Part shown: piece by piece, positions 8,538 to 16,614 of the stretch
Layout of the letters: each line of letters starts with the position of its first letter
Position numbering within the stretch: the first letter of the stretch is position 1
Assembly (NCBI GenBank): GCA_021838785.1
Contig: JAKCCV010000019.1
Location: 16,710-80,709 of the forward strand
Direction: 5' to 3'
Source: Acidobacteriota bacterium
Lineage (GTDB): Bacteria; Acidobacteriota; Terriglobia; UBA7540
DNA: 64,000 nucleotides
Translations under genes and position numbers: made by a program
The notes under the pieces: generated by a model
What the model was told of the DNA's origin: nothing
Seen by the model: the letters and a program-made list of their open reading frames with translations, nothing else
The model's database searches: none

Positions 8538-9047
8538 TCAGTCGTTATCGTAGGCACTTGCAGCCGTGGTGATCCGCGACTCTTCTCCCTTGCCTTCGCG
8601 GAGGATGTCAATGCTGCCCTTAAAGTACGCGCCTTCCTCAATCGAAACGCTCGCCGCGGTCAAGTCGCCTATTACGTTCCCGCTCCTGCGCACTTCAATC
8701 TTTTCCCGCGCGTTCACATTTCCGTTGACGGAGCCCAGAATCACGACCTGCCGGGCGTGAATCTCTGCTTTCACCTTGCCGTTGGCTCCGACTGTTAGAC
8801 AATGATCCTGAAGGTTGACCGTGCCCTCGAATTGCCCCTCGATCAACAAATCCTCGTTGGCCGAGAGTTCGCCTTTGAGCACGATGGACCGCCCAATCAC
8901 CGCCTGCACCGGCGAGGCTGAGCTGGAAGTTGGTTCTCTGCGGATGGTTTCGGGCATGGGAGTTTCCACCTTTGTTATAAGAGGAGGAGTTACCGGGGTG
9001 GGTCGGGGATTAGGTAAGTCGGATTGGGGCTTCTTTTCCCACCACAT
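8538..9047 (-). CDS. Bactofilin (polymer-forming cytoskeletal protein)
   Basis: The ATG at 9047 has GGAGG seven bases upstream and yields 169 residues; the longer frame from 9107 adds an implausible leader. After a proline-rich N-terminal tail (PNPRPTPVTPP) comes the DUF583/bactofilin beta-helix: VIGRSIVLKGELSANEDLLI, then EGQFEGTVN, ANGKVKAEIHARQVVILGSV, NGNVNAREKIEVRRSGNVIG, and SIEEGAYFKGSI. Bactofilins polymerise without nucleotides and anchor envelope or cell-shape machinery. The C-terminal tail after the helix is short and polar. Confidence 0.93.
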   Translation of the reverse strand: MWWEKKPQSDLPNPRPTPVTPPLITKVETPMPETIRREPTSSSASPVQAVIGRSIVLKGELSANEDLLIEGQFEGTVNLQDHCLTVGANGKVKAEIHARQVVILGSVNGNVNAREKIEVRRSGNVIGDLTAASVSIEEGAYFKGSIDILREGKGEESRITTAASAYDND

Positions 9048-9271
9048 GGCATCCTCCCGCCCCCTCCGGCAGCAGCGGAGGACGGCTGGCCACCCACCGC
9101 TGCCCAAAACGAGAACCAGAATCTTACCGCGCCTTCATGGCCAGCGCAACCCCTTAATGGCTCAGGCTGGGCCACCCTGCGAGAAGCGGTCAAATGCCCT
9201 TATAGCTTCCTTCTCCCGAGCTGGCTGGGACGTCCGTCGGGTTTGCCATACCGTAACTTCCGTGGCGGATT

Positions 9272-9979
9272 TCACTCCGGGCGCACAATATCAGAAAATC
9301 GCGGCTTCGATCCGGAGACTGATTTCACGTTGGCGTCGCCGGCATCCAACACTTGCGTGACCTCTAAAACGCCGACCGGGGTGGTAGGGTCGCTGGCTCG
9401 ATACAAGTCCAGCCGGGAGCCTTTTTGGAGTCCTGCCGACGACCCCAGGTCAATGGTGATCGTGTCGCCGGAGACGACGGTCACGTAGCCCTGCACGGGA
9501 GCCGCCGCGGCAGAGCTTGCCGAGCTTGCGCCGGCCGCGCCGGACGATGGCGTGGCCGAACTGGAGGAAGCAGAAGCTTGTTGCGCCGCCTGCAATTGCG
9601 CCACCGCCTTTTGTAGGCTAGCGAACGAGGCTTGCTCTCCAGAACTCACGCGGGAGAGCGCCGAACTGACGTTTGCGAATCCTTCCACCTGGCCCAGTTG
9701 CATCGTCAGCAAGGATTGCTTCAGCCCTTGGAGGCGCTGCCGTTCGCTTACGAGTGCCGTCTGGAGCGCTGTCTGCTGCTGCTGCAAGGCTACCACCGCC
9801 TTCTGCAGGCCAACCAATTGGGCGGACAACGCTTTAAGTCGGGTTTCTAGTGATGAGAATTCCTCATCAAAGTAGGCCTTCTTCTGCTTGCTCAGCTTGC
9901 CGCTTCGGATCAGCGCGCCCCAACCGGGCGCGGCAGTGAACGTCAACAGGACCATCGCCACCATCATGCGGTTTTTCAT
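9272..9979 (-). CDS. Secreted coiled-coil protein with C-terminal FlgT-like/SH3-like domain
   Basis: An N-terminal signal peptide (KNRMMVAMVLLTFTAAPGWG) is followed by a long heptad-rich coiled coil (residues ~40-130, QLVGLQKAVVALQQQQTAL), a low-complexity Ser/Ala/Gly linker (~135-160), and a C-terminal beta domain: YVTVVSGDTITIDLGSSAGL, KGSRLDLYRA, VGVLEVTQVLDAGDANV. That domain resembles the small barrel at the end of FlgT-type proteins, usually an envelope attachment module. GGAGGGAG precedes the ATG. It lies between bactofilin and a PEGA kinase. Function unknown. Confidence 0.7.
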   Translation of the reverse strand: MKNRMMVAMVLLTFTAAPGWGALIRSGKLSKQKKAYFDEEFSSLETRLKALSAQLVGLQKAVVALQQQQTALQTALVSERQRLQGLKQSLLTMQLGQVEGFANVSSALSRVSSGEQASFASLQKAVAQLQAAQQASASSSSATPSSGAAGASSASSAAAAPVQGYVTVVSGDTITIDLGSSAGLQKGSRLDLYRASDPTTPVGVLEVTQVLDAGDANVKSVSGSKPRFSDIVRPE

Positions 9980-10024
9980 AGTCTCCCTCCGTTCGGCGGG
10001 CTTGGTTTGGCCTTGCGCTGGGCT

Positions 10025-12016
10025 CTACGGGGCCAGACCTCTCAGTAGAACCTCCACAGGAACCGATTGCCCCCGCTGGATGTCAACCTCGTCTCGAAAC
10101 GGCTGGTAGCCCGCCTTCGACACGATCAAAATATGTGGCCCGACGCGCAGCGTGATGCGGGTCGGCGTCAGGCGGCCCATAGCCATCCCGTCCACGATGA
10201 TCGTGGCGCCGGGCGGAATGGTTCGAATGCTCACCGTGCCGGTGGCGGCCCGCGCCCGGGTCAACGAAACCGTTTGCGTCACATAACTGCCGGAGCGGAT
10301 GACAAATTCGCGCGTCGGCGAGGTGATGCGTCCTTGCCTCAGCACGTAGGTATGTCGTCCGGCCGGAAGCACCGCCCGCACCGGACTTGGTCCGTAATCT
10401 TTTCCGTCAATCCTCACGTCGGCGCCGGGCGGATTCGTCATTAGCTTGAACGCGCCCGTCGGCGTGGTAAGGCTCAAATTTAGGGTGTGGCTCTGCCCAG
10501 CAACGACGGTGATCCGGCGTGCCACACCCTCGTAACCGTCTTTAGCCACCATCACGTCGTGGCTTCCGGGCGCCAGATTGGTGAAGGTGTATGGCGTTAC
10601 CCATTCCGGCCGAGTCTGGTCGTCCAAAGTGATGCTAGCCCCGATGACGTTGCTGGTCACTCTCAGCGTTCCCACGTCGGCGGGTTTTATGGTCTCCGAA
10701 GCCCGCTCTGCGAGCCGATGAGTCCGCTCCGGTTTCATTTTCGCCGCTGGAGCAACGGCCGCGGGCGCCTGGGATGTGGGGGATTTTGCGGTCGAGCTTG
10801 CGCTGCTCGGCGAGGCGGGCGGGGGAGTGATGACGGGTGCCGCCGGCATCGTGGGCCGTGCCGACACCGCCCGCGAGGCCCGAACTGCTACCGGGCGGGA
10901 TGTTGAATGGCCCATCCCCAGCGCCGCCATCCAAGGCCGCAATTTCGGCCCCAGATAATACGCCCCCGCTCCGAAGACACAGATCAACAGCAGTGCCACG
11001 AGCACGGACAAGCTCCGCGAGGTATGACGCTCGGGGCTCGGTGCCATAACCGGCCGGGGCGTGAGAGGCACATCGAGCGGCGGTTTCGGTGGACTGGTTG
11101 GCGGCGTCTCCAACGGGGGCTTCGGCGTCCCGGCGGCGACCGCTGCGGGAACGCTTATCGGTACCGTCGCAAAGGCCGGCACGGAAGAACCCAAGGTTCG
11201 GAAGTGCCTCAGCTCTTCCATCAATTCCAGGCAATTCGCGTAGCGTTCCGCGGGGTTTTTGTTCAGCGCCTTGCTGATGATCCGCGCCACGCCGGGATGG
11301 ATGGAGGCGTCGAGTTCGCGCGGTGGAACGGGATTCTCATGCACAATCCGATAGATAACCGTGGTAATGTTGTCGCCGCCGAACGGCTTCGTGCCCGTGA
11401 CCACCTCGTACAGAATCACACCCAGCGAAAAGATATCGGCCCGCCCATCCACCGGCCTGCCCGTCACCTGCTCCGGCGACATATAATTCGGCGTGCCCAG
11501 AATCCCGCCTGTTTGCGTCATCCCGCCCGACATGATTTTGGCAATGCCGAAGTCGGTCACTTTGACCACTCGATTTTCCAGCACCATGATGTTAGCCGGC
11601 TTAATGTCTCGATGAATGATGTGGCGGGAATGAGCATAGTGGAGCGCGCTCGTAATCTGCTCGAACATCGGTAGGATGGAATCCATGGCGAAGATGGGTT
11701 GCTCTTCCATCAGATCATGCAGCGTCCGGCCCTCCAGAAATTCCATCGTGAGGTAAAGCACGCCTTCGTCTTCGCCAAAGTCATAGACGGTCACAATGTT
11801 GGGGTGGGCTAAAACGCCCGCGCTCTGCGCTTCGCGCTGGAATCGCGCTTTGTATTCTTGGAAGTCTTCCGGCCTCAGAGCGTCCGTCAGCATGGTCTTG
11901 ATGGCTACTTTACGGCCGATCACGGGGTCGAAACCCGCGTACACGACACCCATGGATCCCCGCCCAATTTCGTGGAGAATTTGGTAACGGCCGGCTTTGG
12001 TGAGGATTCTAGCCAC
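10025..12016 (-). CDS. Membrane Ser/Thr protein kinase with three PEGA domains
   Basis: Residues 10-275 are a complete Hanks-type kinase: G-loop GRGSMG (18-23), VAIK lysine (40), HRDIKPAN (135-142), DFG (155-157), SPEQ in the activation segment. A proline-rich juxtamembrane region follows, then one membrane helix (about 334-356, SLSVLVALLLICVFGAGAYY). Outside are three PEGA beta domains (starting near 445, 515 and 590) with ASITLDD, ADVRIDGKDYG and ATIIVDGMAMG hairpins. So it probably senses or binds something in the periplasm. The GTG start at 12016 overlaps the end of a small upstream ORF by 8 bases, suggesting coupled translation. Confidence 0.94.
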   Translation of the reverse strand: MARILTKAGRYQILHEIGRGSMGVVYAGFDPVIGRKVAIKTMLTDALRPEDFQEYKARFQREAQSAGVLAHPNIVTVYDFGEDEGVLYLTMEFLEGRTLHDLMEEQPIFAMDSILPMFEQITSALHYAHSRHIIHRDIKPANIMVLENRVVKVTDFGIAKIMSGGMTQTGGILGTPNYMSPEQVTGRPVDGRADIFSLGVILYEVVTGTKPFGGDNITTVIYRIVHENPVPPRELDASIHPGVARIISKALNKNPAERYANCLELMEELRHFRTLGSSVPAFATVPISVPAAVAAGTPKPPLETPPTSPPKPPLDVPLTPRPVMAPSPERHTSRSLSVLVALLLICVFGAGAYYLGPKLRPWMAALGMGHSTSRPVAVRASRAVSARPTMPAAPVITPPPASPSSASSTAKSPTSQAPAAVAPAAKMKPERTHRLAERASETIKPADVGTLRVTSNVIGASITLDDQTRPEWVTPYTFTNLAPGSHDVMVAKDGYEGVARRITVVAGQSHTLNLSLTTPTGAFKLMTNPPGADVRIDGKDYGPSPVRAVLPAGRHTYVLRQGRITSPTREFVIRSGSYVTQTVSLTRARAATGTVSIRTIPPGATIIVDGMAMGRLTPTRITLRVGPHILIVSKAGYQPFRDEVDIQRGQSVPVEVLLRGLAP

Positions 12017-12188
12017 CCACGGTCAAGCTGCGGCTTTGCGCTCCACAGGATGCCGGGAGATCATTCCTCGCGCCCTTCACTCGCCGGACACGAAGGATTG
12101 CAGCAGCGGACATGCCGCGGGCATCCAACGTCCCAGCAGCGGCAAAGGACACTCTTTCCCCTATCCTGCTCGCTAGTTCATCATTCAC
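12009..12188 (-). CDS. Small ORF of 59 residues upstream of the kinase
   Basis: A GTG at 12188 with AAGGAGGGG seven bases upstream opens a 59-residue frame (VNDELASRIGERVSFAAAG, then LDARGMSAAAILRVRR) whose stop overlaps the kinase GTG by 8 bases. The strong ribosome site and the overlap argue that it is translated and couples translation to the kinase. I recognise no domain. It could be only a leader peptide. Confidence 0.4.
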   Translation of the reverse strand: MNDELASRIGERVSFAAAGTLDARGMSAAAILRVRRVKGARNDLPASCGAQSRSLTVGG

Positions 12189-12540
12189 CGCACGCCCCTC
12201 CTTGCCATGCGGAAACCCCTGGTTGCCTCTTGCTGGCTCTGTGCCTGAACTTCGTGCCAAGACTACCGCAGGATATTCCCCAAGTCAAGCATCCGACTGT
12301 TCGGCATTGCCTCCAGAATCCCCGTTGGCATCCGTGTGCATCGTCTCGCTGTCCTGCGGAGGGGTTGGGTGCAAGCGGAGTTCATAAAAAATACGATCCG
12401 AGGGAAAATGGATGATGAACAATCTGTCAGGTTCAACAGACAGGCTACACTTCGTTCAGTGCCTGGCGCGAGAACGTCATGGGCAGGTCAGGCAATCCCT
12501 CGACCGGGCCACTCCCGGCGGCGGAGGTCCACTACATCAT
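12189..12540. other. Intergenic stretch without a convincing gene
   Basis: About 350 bases between the divergent kinase operon and the queF promoter. Several short frames exist but none has a ribosome site with coding-like composition. The kinase-operon promoter should lie here; I did not find a clear -35/-10 pair for it. Confidence 0.5.
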
Positions 12541-12570
12541 TTGTTTGATTTTATCGGGTTAAGCTATGCT
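12541..12570 (+). promoter_or_regulatory. Candidate sigma-70 promoter of queF
   Basis: TTGTTT (12541-12546) and TATGCT (12565-12570) are separated by 18 bases. The predicted transcription start, 6-8 bases downstream, falls at about 12577, exactly where the first strand of the leader pseudoknot begins. Each hexamer matches consensus at four positions. Confidence 0.45.
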
Positions 12571-12576
12571 AGCGTT

Positions 12577-12698
12577 GTGCGTCTAACGGTTCTTTCGAAG
12601 GCAGCGACCTTGCGCTGGCGCCTCGCCCGTGCCGGAAGTGCTACGCTGTCAGCCTATCTGACGCACCATACTACCTTGGGAGACCGTTAGGATGCGTC
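12577..12698 (+). promoter_or_regulatory. Candidate cis-regulatory RNA (pseudoknot leader) of queF
   Basis: Four perfectly complementary segments lie in crossing order. GTGCGTC (12577-12583) pairs with GACGCAC (12660-12666), and CTAACGGT (12583-12590) pairs with ACCGTTAG (12683-12690), which ends one base before the queF ATG. The two 5' strands are contiguous, the arrangement of an H-type pseudoknot with coaxial helices. A CAGCG/CGCTG hairpin (around 12602-12617) can form in the long loop. The GACGCA strand can instead pair with TGCGTC at 12693-12698, covering the start codon, which would be a mutually exclusive off-state. Known preQ1 riboswitches all fold as pseudoknots in front of queuosine genes; this one matches none I can name. 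Confidence 0.5.
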
Positions 12699-13090
12699 AA
12701 AAGCCGACCTATACCGCCGAACACGCCGCCTCTGGAGTCCGTGCTTCTTTGCCGGCCATTGAGACGTGGCCGAATCAGTACCGGGGCTATGAAATCACGA
12801 TTTCCATCCCGGAGTACACCTCCATTTGCCCGCGCACCGGCCTGCCCGATTTCGGAACGATCACGCTGCATTACCTGCCGGACAAGAAGTGCCTGGAGTT
12901 GAAATCGCTGAAGTATTACCTTTTGGCCTATCGCAACTTGGGCATCTTTTATGAGAACGCCGTGAACCGCATTCTGGAAGATGTGGTGCGAGCTTGCCGG
13001 CCCAAATGGGCGGTGGTGCGAGGCGAGTTTGCGACGCGCGGCGGGATGCGAACCACGGTCGAGGCGCGCTACCCGCAGAGCCGCCGTTAA
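12692..13090 (+). CDS. queF: NADPH-dependent 7-cyano-7-deazaguanine reductase (type I QueF)
   Basis: 132 residues, the length of the short unimodular QueF. The enzyme reduces the nitrile of preQ0 to preQ1 in queuosine tRNA-modification synthesis. Visible: EYTSICPRTGLPDFG with the active-site cysteine, the NADPH-binding ELKSLKYYLLAYRN motif (canonical E-(S/L)-K-S-x-K-x-Y-x-x-x-x-R), and FYENAVNRIL. GGGAG nine bases before the ATG is the likely ribosome site, lying between the pseudoknot strands. No other queuosine gene is in the window. Confidence 0.96.
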   Translation: MRQKPTYTAEHAASGVRASLPAIETWPNQYRGYEITISIPEYTSICPRTGLPDFGTITLHYLPDKKCLELKSLKYYLLAYRNLGIFYENAVNRILEDVVRACRPKWAVVRGEFATRGGMRTTVEARYPQSRR

Positions 13091-13186
13091 GTCTCCCGAA
13101 CATGCCGGCCTCACGCCGCCGCGTACGACGAATTTCAGCAAATGATATGATAATACGCATATAATCGTATCTAATAATTCTACAAG

Positions 13187-13215
13187 TTGACTCATATCGA
13201 GGGACTCGGTACGAT
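13187..13215 (+). promoter_or_regulatory. Candidate sigma-70 promoter of the Oar-like receptor
   Basis: TTGACT (13187-13192) is followed after 17 bases by TACGAT (13210-13215), inside an unusually AT-rich patch (13141-13200) for this genome. The receptor ATG lies 35 bases downstream. Confidence 0.5.
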
Positions 13216-13250
13216 GGCGGTCAGCGCTGCTTGCGCCCCAGGAGTGACTT

Positions 13251-16200
13251 ATGCCCTCGAAATTGGACAACGCAGCACGGCGATGCCTGTGCACCTGCTT
13301 CGGTGTTCGAGGCAGGCGGCTATCGCTTGCGATGCTGTTGATTGCGGCTGCGGGCTTGCCGGCTCAGGCTCAAGTGACGGCGACGATTTCAGGTCGCGTC
13401 ACGGACCCGGCGGGCCGTCCCGTCGTTCGGGCCACGGTTCAAGCGCGTAATCTCCAAACGGGCCTGCTTCGTTCGACCGTCACCGATGGGCAGGGCTTCT
13501 ATGGCTTGGTGGCGCTTCCGGCGGGACGCTATCGGCTCCGGGTGATGAAGGAGGGTTTTCAGCCGGTGGTTCGGAACACGGTCGAACTCGGCGCGGCGGA
13601 GCACGCAGTGAGCAACTTTGCCCTTTCTATCGGCGAATTGCAGCAATCGTTGACCGTGAAAGCGCGTGCTCCGTTAATGAATCTCTCGACCACGCCGAGC
13701 GGAGGCATGGTGCGGGGAAAGGAAATCAGAAACCTCCCCCTCAACGGGCGAAGCTACGACCAATTGCTTGTGCTCGACCCGGGCGTGGTGGATTACACCT
13801 CTGAAAAAGCGGGTGGGGTTGGCGTCTCGAACTCGGCGGTGGGAAACATGTTTGCAGTGCTGGGGCGCCGGCCGCAGGAAAATCTCTTTCTGCTGAACGG
13901 CATTGAATATACCGGCGCGGCAGAAATCAACATGCAACCGGCGGGAACCAGCGGGCAGCTTTTGGGCGTGGATGCGGTTCGGGAATTCAACGTGGTGACC
14001 GCGCCCTATGGGGCCTCTTACGGCAAGAGACCGGGCGCGCAAATCAGCATCATCACGGCTTCGGGAACCAACCGCTGGCACGGCTCGGCATTTGAATTTA
14101 TTCGCAACGGCGCGCTCGATGCCCGAAATTTTTTTGACCGTGGCGCGCCGCCTCCTTTCCAGCGCAACCAATTTGGCGGCTCGCTGGGCGGACCGCTCAA
14201 AAGGAACCGAACGTTTATCTTTGCCAATTACGAAGGCTACCGCCAGCATTTGCGGTTGAGCAATGTGGCTCTGGTGCCGGACGCGGCAGCGCGCCAGGGC
14301 GATCTGCCCGGACCGAACGGAACCGTGGAAGCGGTGGGCCTGGCACCGGGCGTCAAGCCGCTTTTCTCGCTCTGGCCGGAGCCGAACGGCCCCGATCTCG
14401 GCGGCGGCATTGCGGAGGCGTTCAGCCACCCTCTGCAAACGGTCCGGGAAGATTTTGGAACAGCGCGGCTGGACCAGCAATTTTCCGAGCGCGACGCTTT
14501 GAGCGGGGTTTACACACTCGACCGCAGCGCGGATTTCACCCCCAGCGTCAATCCGCTCAGCCTGGACCTGGAAAATCTAACGGAGCAGGTTGCGAGCCTG
14601 GCGGAGACCCACGTTTTTTCTCCCACGGCGTTGAATGTGGCGCGCATCGGCTTCTCACGCGCAGCGTATTTTTTTACGGGAGCCTCGGCGGTGGCTTTGC
14701 CGGGTTTTATTCGCGGCCTGCCGATCGGTGCCGTGGTGATTGGCGGAGGCGCCTCTCCCAACGCCGCCGCCCAAATCAGCCTGGCCGGAAGCAATATCGG
14801 CAGCCATCTGTTTATCCACCGCAATCTTTTTACTTATGAAGACCACGTCGCGATTCACCGCGGGCGTCAACAATGGAGCGTGGGCGTGTGGGTGCAACAG
14901 ATTCAATCGAATGACCGGCTGGCGCTTTCGCAGTACGGCCAAGCCTCGTTCGCGAGCCTGGAAGATTTTTTGCAAGGCAATGTTTCCACGTTCGTTGCCG
15001 TCCCGGCGGCGACCGCCATGGAGTGGCGGTCGCTCGAAGGCGCCTGGTACGCGCAGGACAGCTTGTCGTTGCGGCCTAACCTGATGCTCACCCTCGGTTT
15101 CCGCGACGAATTCACCAACGGCTGGAACGAAGCCAGAAACCGGGCAGCGAATTACATCTTCAACCGGCAAGGGATTATGGAAACGGAGCCTCGGGTGGCG
15201 TCTTCCGTCTTCACCGTCAACAAGGCGCGGTTCTTGCCGCAACCCCGCCTGGGGCTCGCCTGGAATCCGTTGGGCAACGGCCAAACGGTGATCCGTGCTG
15301 GGTTCGGTTTATACGCCGATTTGCAAGACGCCTTGAGTTACCGCTTGGATCAGAACGCTCCGTTCAACACCACAATTCACCTGAAAAACGTGCCGTTGTC
15401 CTTCTTTCCGCTGAATCCGAAGAATGGCTTGCCGGCCGGCGCCCTGATCGAGCCGGCGGGCGTGCAGCCCAGTCTCGAAACGCCCATGGTGGCTGCTTAC
15501 CGTTTGGGGATCGAGCGCGCGCTCGGGGTCAACACGGTCGCCGAAGTGAGCTACGTTGGCTCTCACGGTTACCACGAAATAGTCAGCCTGGACGCCAACG
15601 CCCCCGCGCCCGTGGTTTGTCCGGCGGCACCGTGTCCGAGCGGACTGGCAAGAGGAACACTCTACATCGCGCCGGGAACGCCCCTGCCCAATCCCAAGCT
15701 GGCCAACAGTTGGTCGTGGTTTTCCGAGGGTGTCAGCTCCTATAACGCCCTTCAGGCGGAATTGAGGCGGCGCTTCAGCGGCGGTTTGGGTTTGCGCGCG
15801 GCTTACACTTGGTCGAAGAGCCTCGACAACGGCGATACGCTCAATCCGAGCGCCGCCACCAACGCGCCTGGGTTGGTTATGGACCCGTCGAACCTTTCTC
15901 TGGACTACGGCCTGTCCACCTTCGATGTGAGGAGCGTCGCCGTTTTTAGCGGAACTTACGACCTGCCTTTTGGAGAGGGGAAGCGATTCTTCACAAACCC
16001 CGAGGGCTGGACTCAAAAGATTGCCGGCGGCTGGCAACTCAACGCCATCGAAGAGTTGCGTTCCGGTTTTCCTTTCACGCCCCAGTTGAGCTTCAATCCT
16101 TCGAATAATGGCGATAGTCGCAACTCGGTGCGGCCGTCTTGGAACCCGGCTTTTCACGGCCCGATCGTGCTGGGCGGCCCCAACCAATACTTCAACCCGC

Positions 16201-16496
16201 GCGCCTTCATTGTCCCTCCGAACGGCACCTTTGGGAACGTCGGGCGGGACACGCTCATCGGCCCCGGTCTCGCCGATCTCGACCTTTCGGTTCTGAAAAA
16301 TACGCCCCTCAGCGAACGGGTCAGGCTGGAGTTGCGGGCGGAGTTCTTCAACCTGCTCAACCACACCAACTTCAACACCCCGAACTTGATCGTCTTCACT
16401 CAGCCGGCAGGCCCTCCTTCGCCCAGCGCCGGCGTTATCACGAGCACTTCTACGAGCGCGCGGGAGATTCAGTTTGGAATGAAATTGATTTGGTGA
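13251..16496 (+). CDS. TonB-dependent receptor, Oar-like, with carboxypeptidase-regulatory domain
   Basis: 1081 residues. A signal peptide (LSLAMLLIAAAGLPAQAQ, ending near residue 41) is followed by a CarboxypepD_reg beta sandwich (ATISGRVTDPAGRPVVRATV to YRLRVMKEGF, ~45-110), then a plug with RNLPLNGRSYDQLLVLDPGV and AVREFNVVTAPYGASYGKRPG, and a long 22-strand-type barrel ending RVRLELRAEFFNLLNHTNFN, with FGMKLIW at the terminus. This architecture is abundant in acidobacteria and is taken to import or export large substrates such as oligosaccharides or peptides. No transporter partner is adjacent; substrate unknown. Confidence 0.93.
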   Translation: MPSKLDNAARRCLCTCFGVRGRRLSLAMLLIAAAGLPAQAQVTATISGRVTDPAGRPVVRATVQARNLQTGLLRSTVTDGQGFYGLVALPAGRYRLRVMKEGFQPVVRNTVELGAAEHAVSNFALSIGELQQSLTVKARAPLMNLSTTPSGGMVRGKEIRNLPLNGRSYDQLLVLDPGVVDYTSEKAGGVGVSNSAVGNMFAVLGRRPQENLFLLNGIEYTGAAEINMQPAGTSGQLLGVDAVREFNVVTAPYGASYGKRPGAQISIITASGTNRWHGSAFEFIRNGALDARNFFDRGAPPPFQRNQFGGSLGGPLKRNRTFIFANYEGYRQHLRLSNVALVPDAAARQGDLPGPNGTVEAVGLAPGVKPLFSLWPEPNGPDLGGGIAEAFSHPLQTVREDFGTARLDQQFSERDALSGVYTLDRSADFTPSVNPLSLDLENLTEQVASLAETHVFSPTALNVARIGFSRAAYFFTGASAVALPGFIRGLPIGAVVIGGGASPNAAAQISLAGSNIGSHLFIHRNLFTYEDHVAIHRGRQQWSVGVWVQQIQSNDRLALSQYGQASFASLEDFLQGNVSTFVAVPAATAMEWRSLEGAWYAQDSLSLRPNLMLTLGFRDEFTNGWNEARNRAANYIFNRQGIMETEPRVASSVFTVNKARFLPQPRLGLAWNPLGNGQTVIRAGFGLYADLQDALSYRLDQNAPFNTTIHLKNVPLSFFPLNPKNGLPAGALIEPAGVQPSLETPMVAAYRLGIERALGVNTVAEVSYVGSHGYHEIVSLDANAPAPVVCPAAPCPSGLARGTLYIAPGTPLPNPKLANSWSWFSEGVSSYNALQAELRRRFSGGLGLRAAYTWSKSLDNGDTLNPSAATNAPGLVMDPSNLSLDYGLSTFDVRSVAVFSGTYDLPFGEGKRFFTNPEGWTQKIAGGWQLNAIEELRSGFPFTPQLSFNPSNNGDSRNSVRPSWNPAFHGPIVLGGPNQYFNPRAFIVPPNGTFGNVGRDTLIGPGLADLDLSVLKNTPLSERVRLELRAEFFNLLNHTNFNTPNLIVFTQPAGPPSPSAGVITSTSTSAREIQFGMKLIW

Positions 16497-16614
16497 GGAT
16501 GCTTGTGCTGAGCCCCCGGTTGGCGCCGCTCTGAGGGGCGGCCGTAGGGAAGCGCCTCGCGCCGGAGGGATCAGGCTCGCGGCAAAGGGGCGAGGCGTTC
16601 AAAAAACGGGCGCG

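Noticed and set aside
15309..16364. 351-codon minus-strand frame
   Set aside because: Antisense to the C-terminal barrel of the Oar-like receptor, no recognisable motif.
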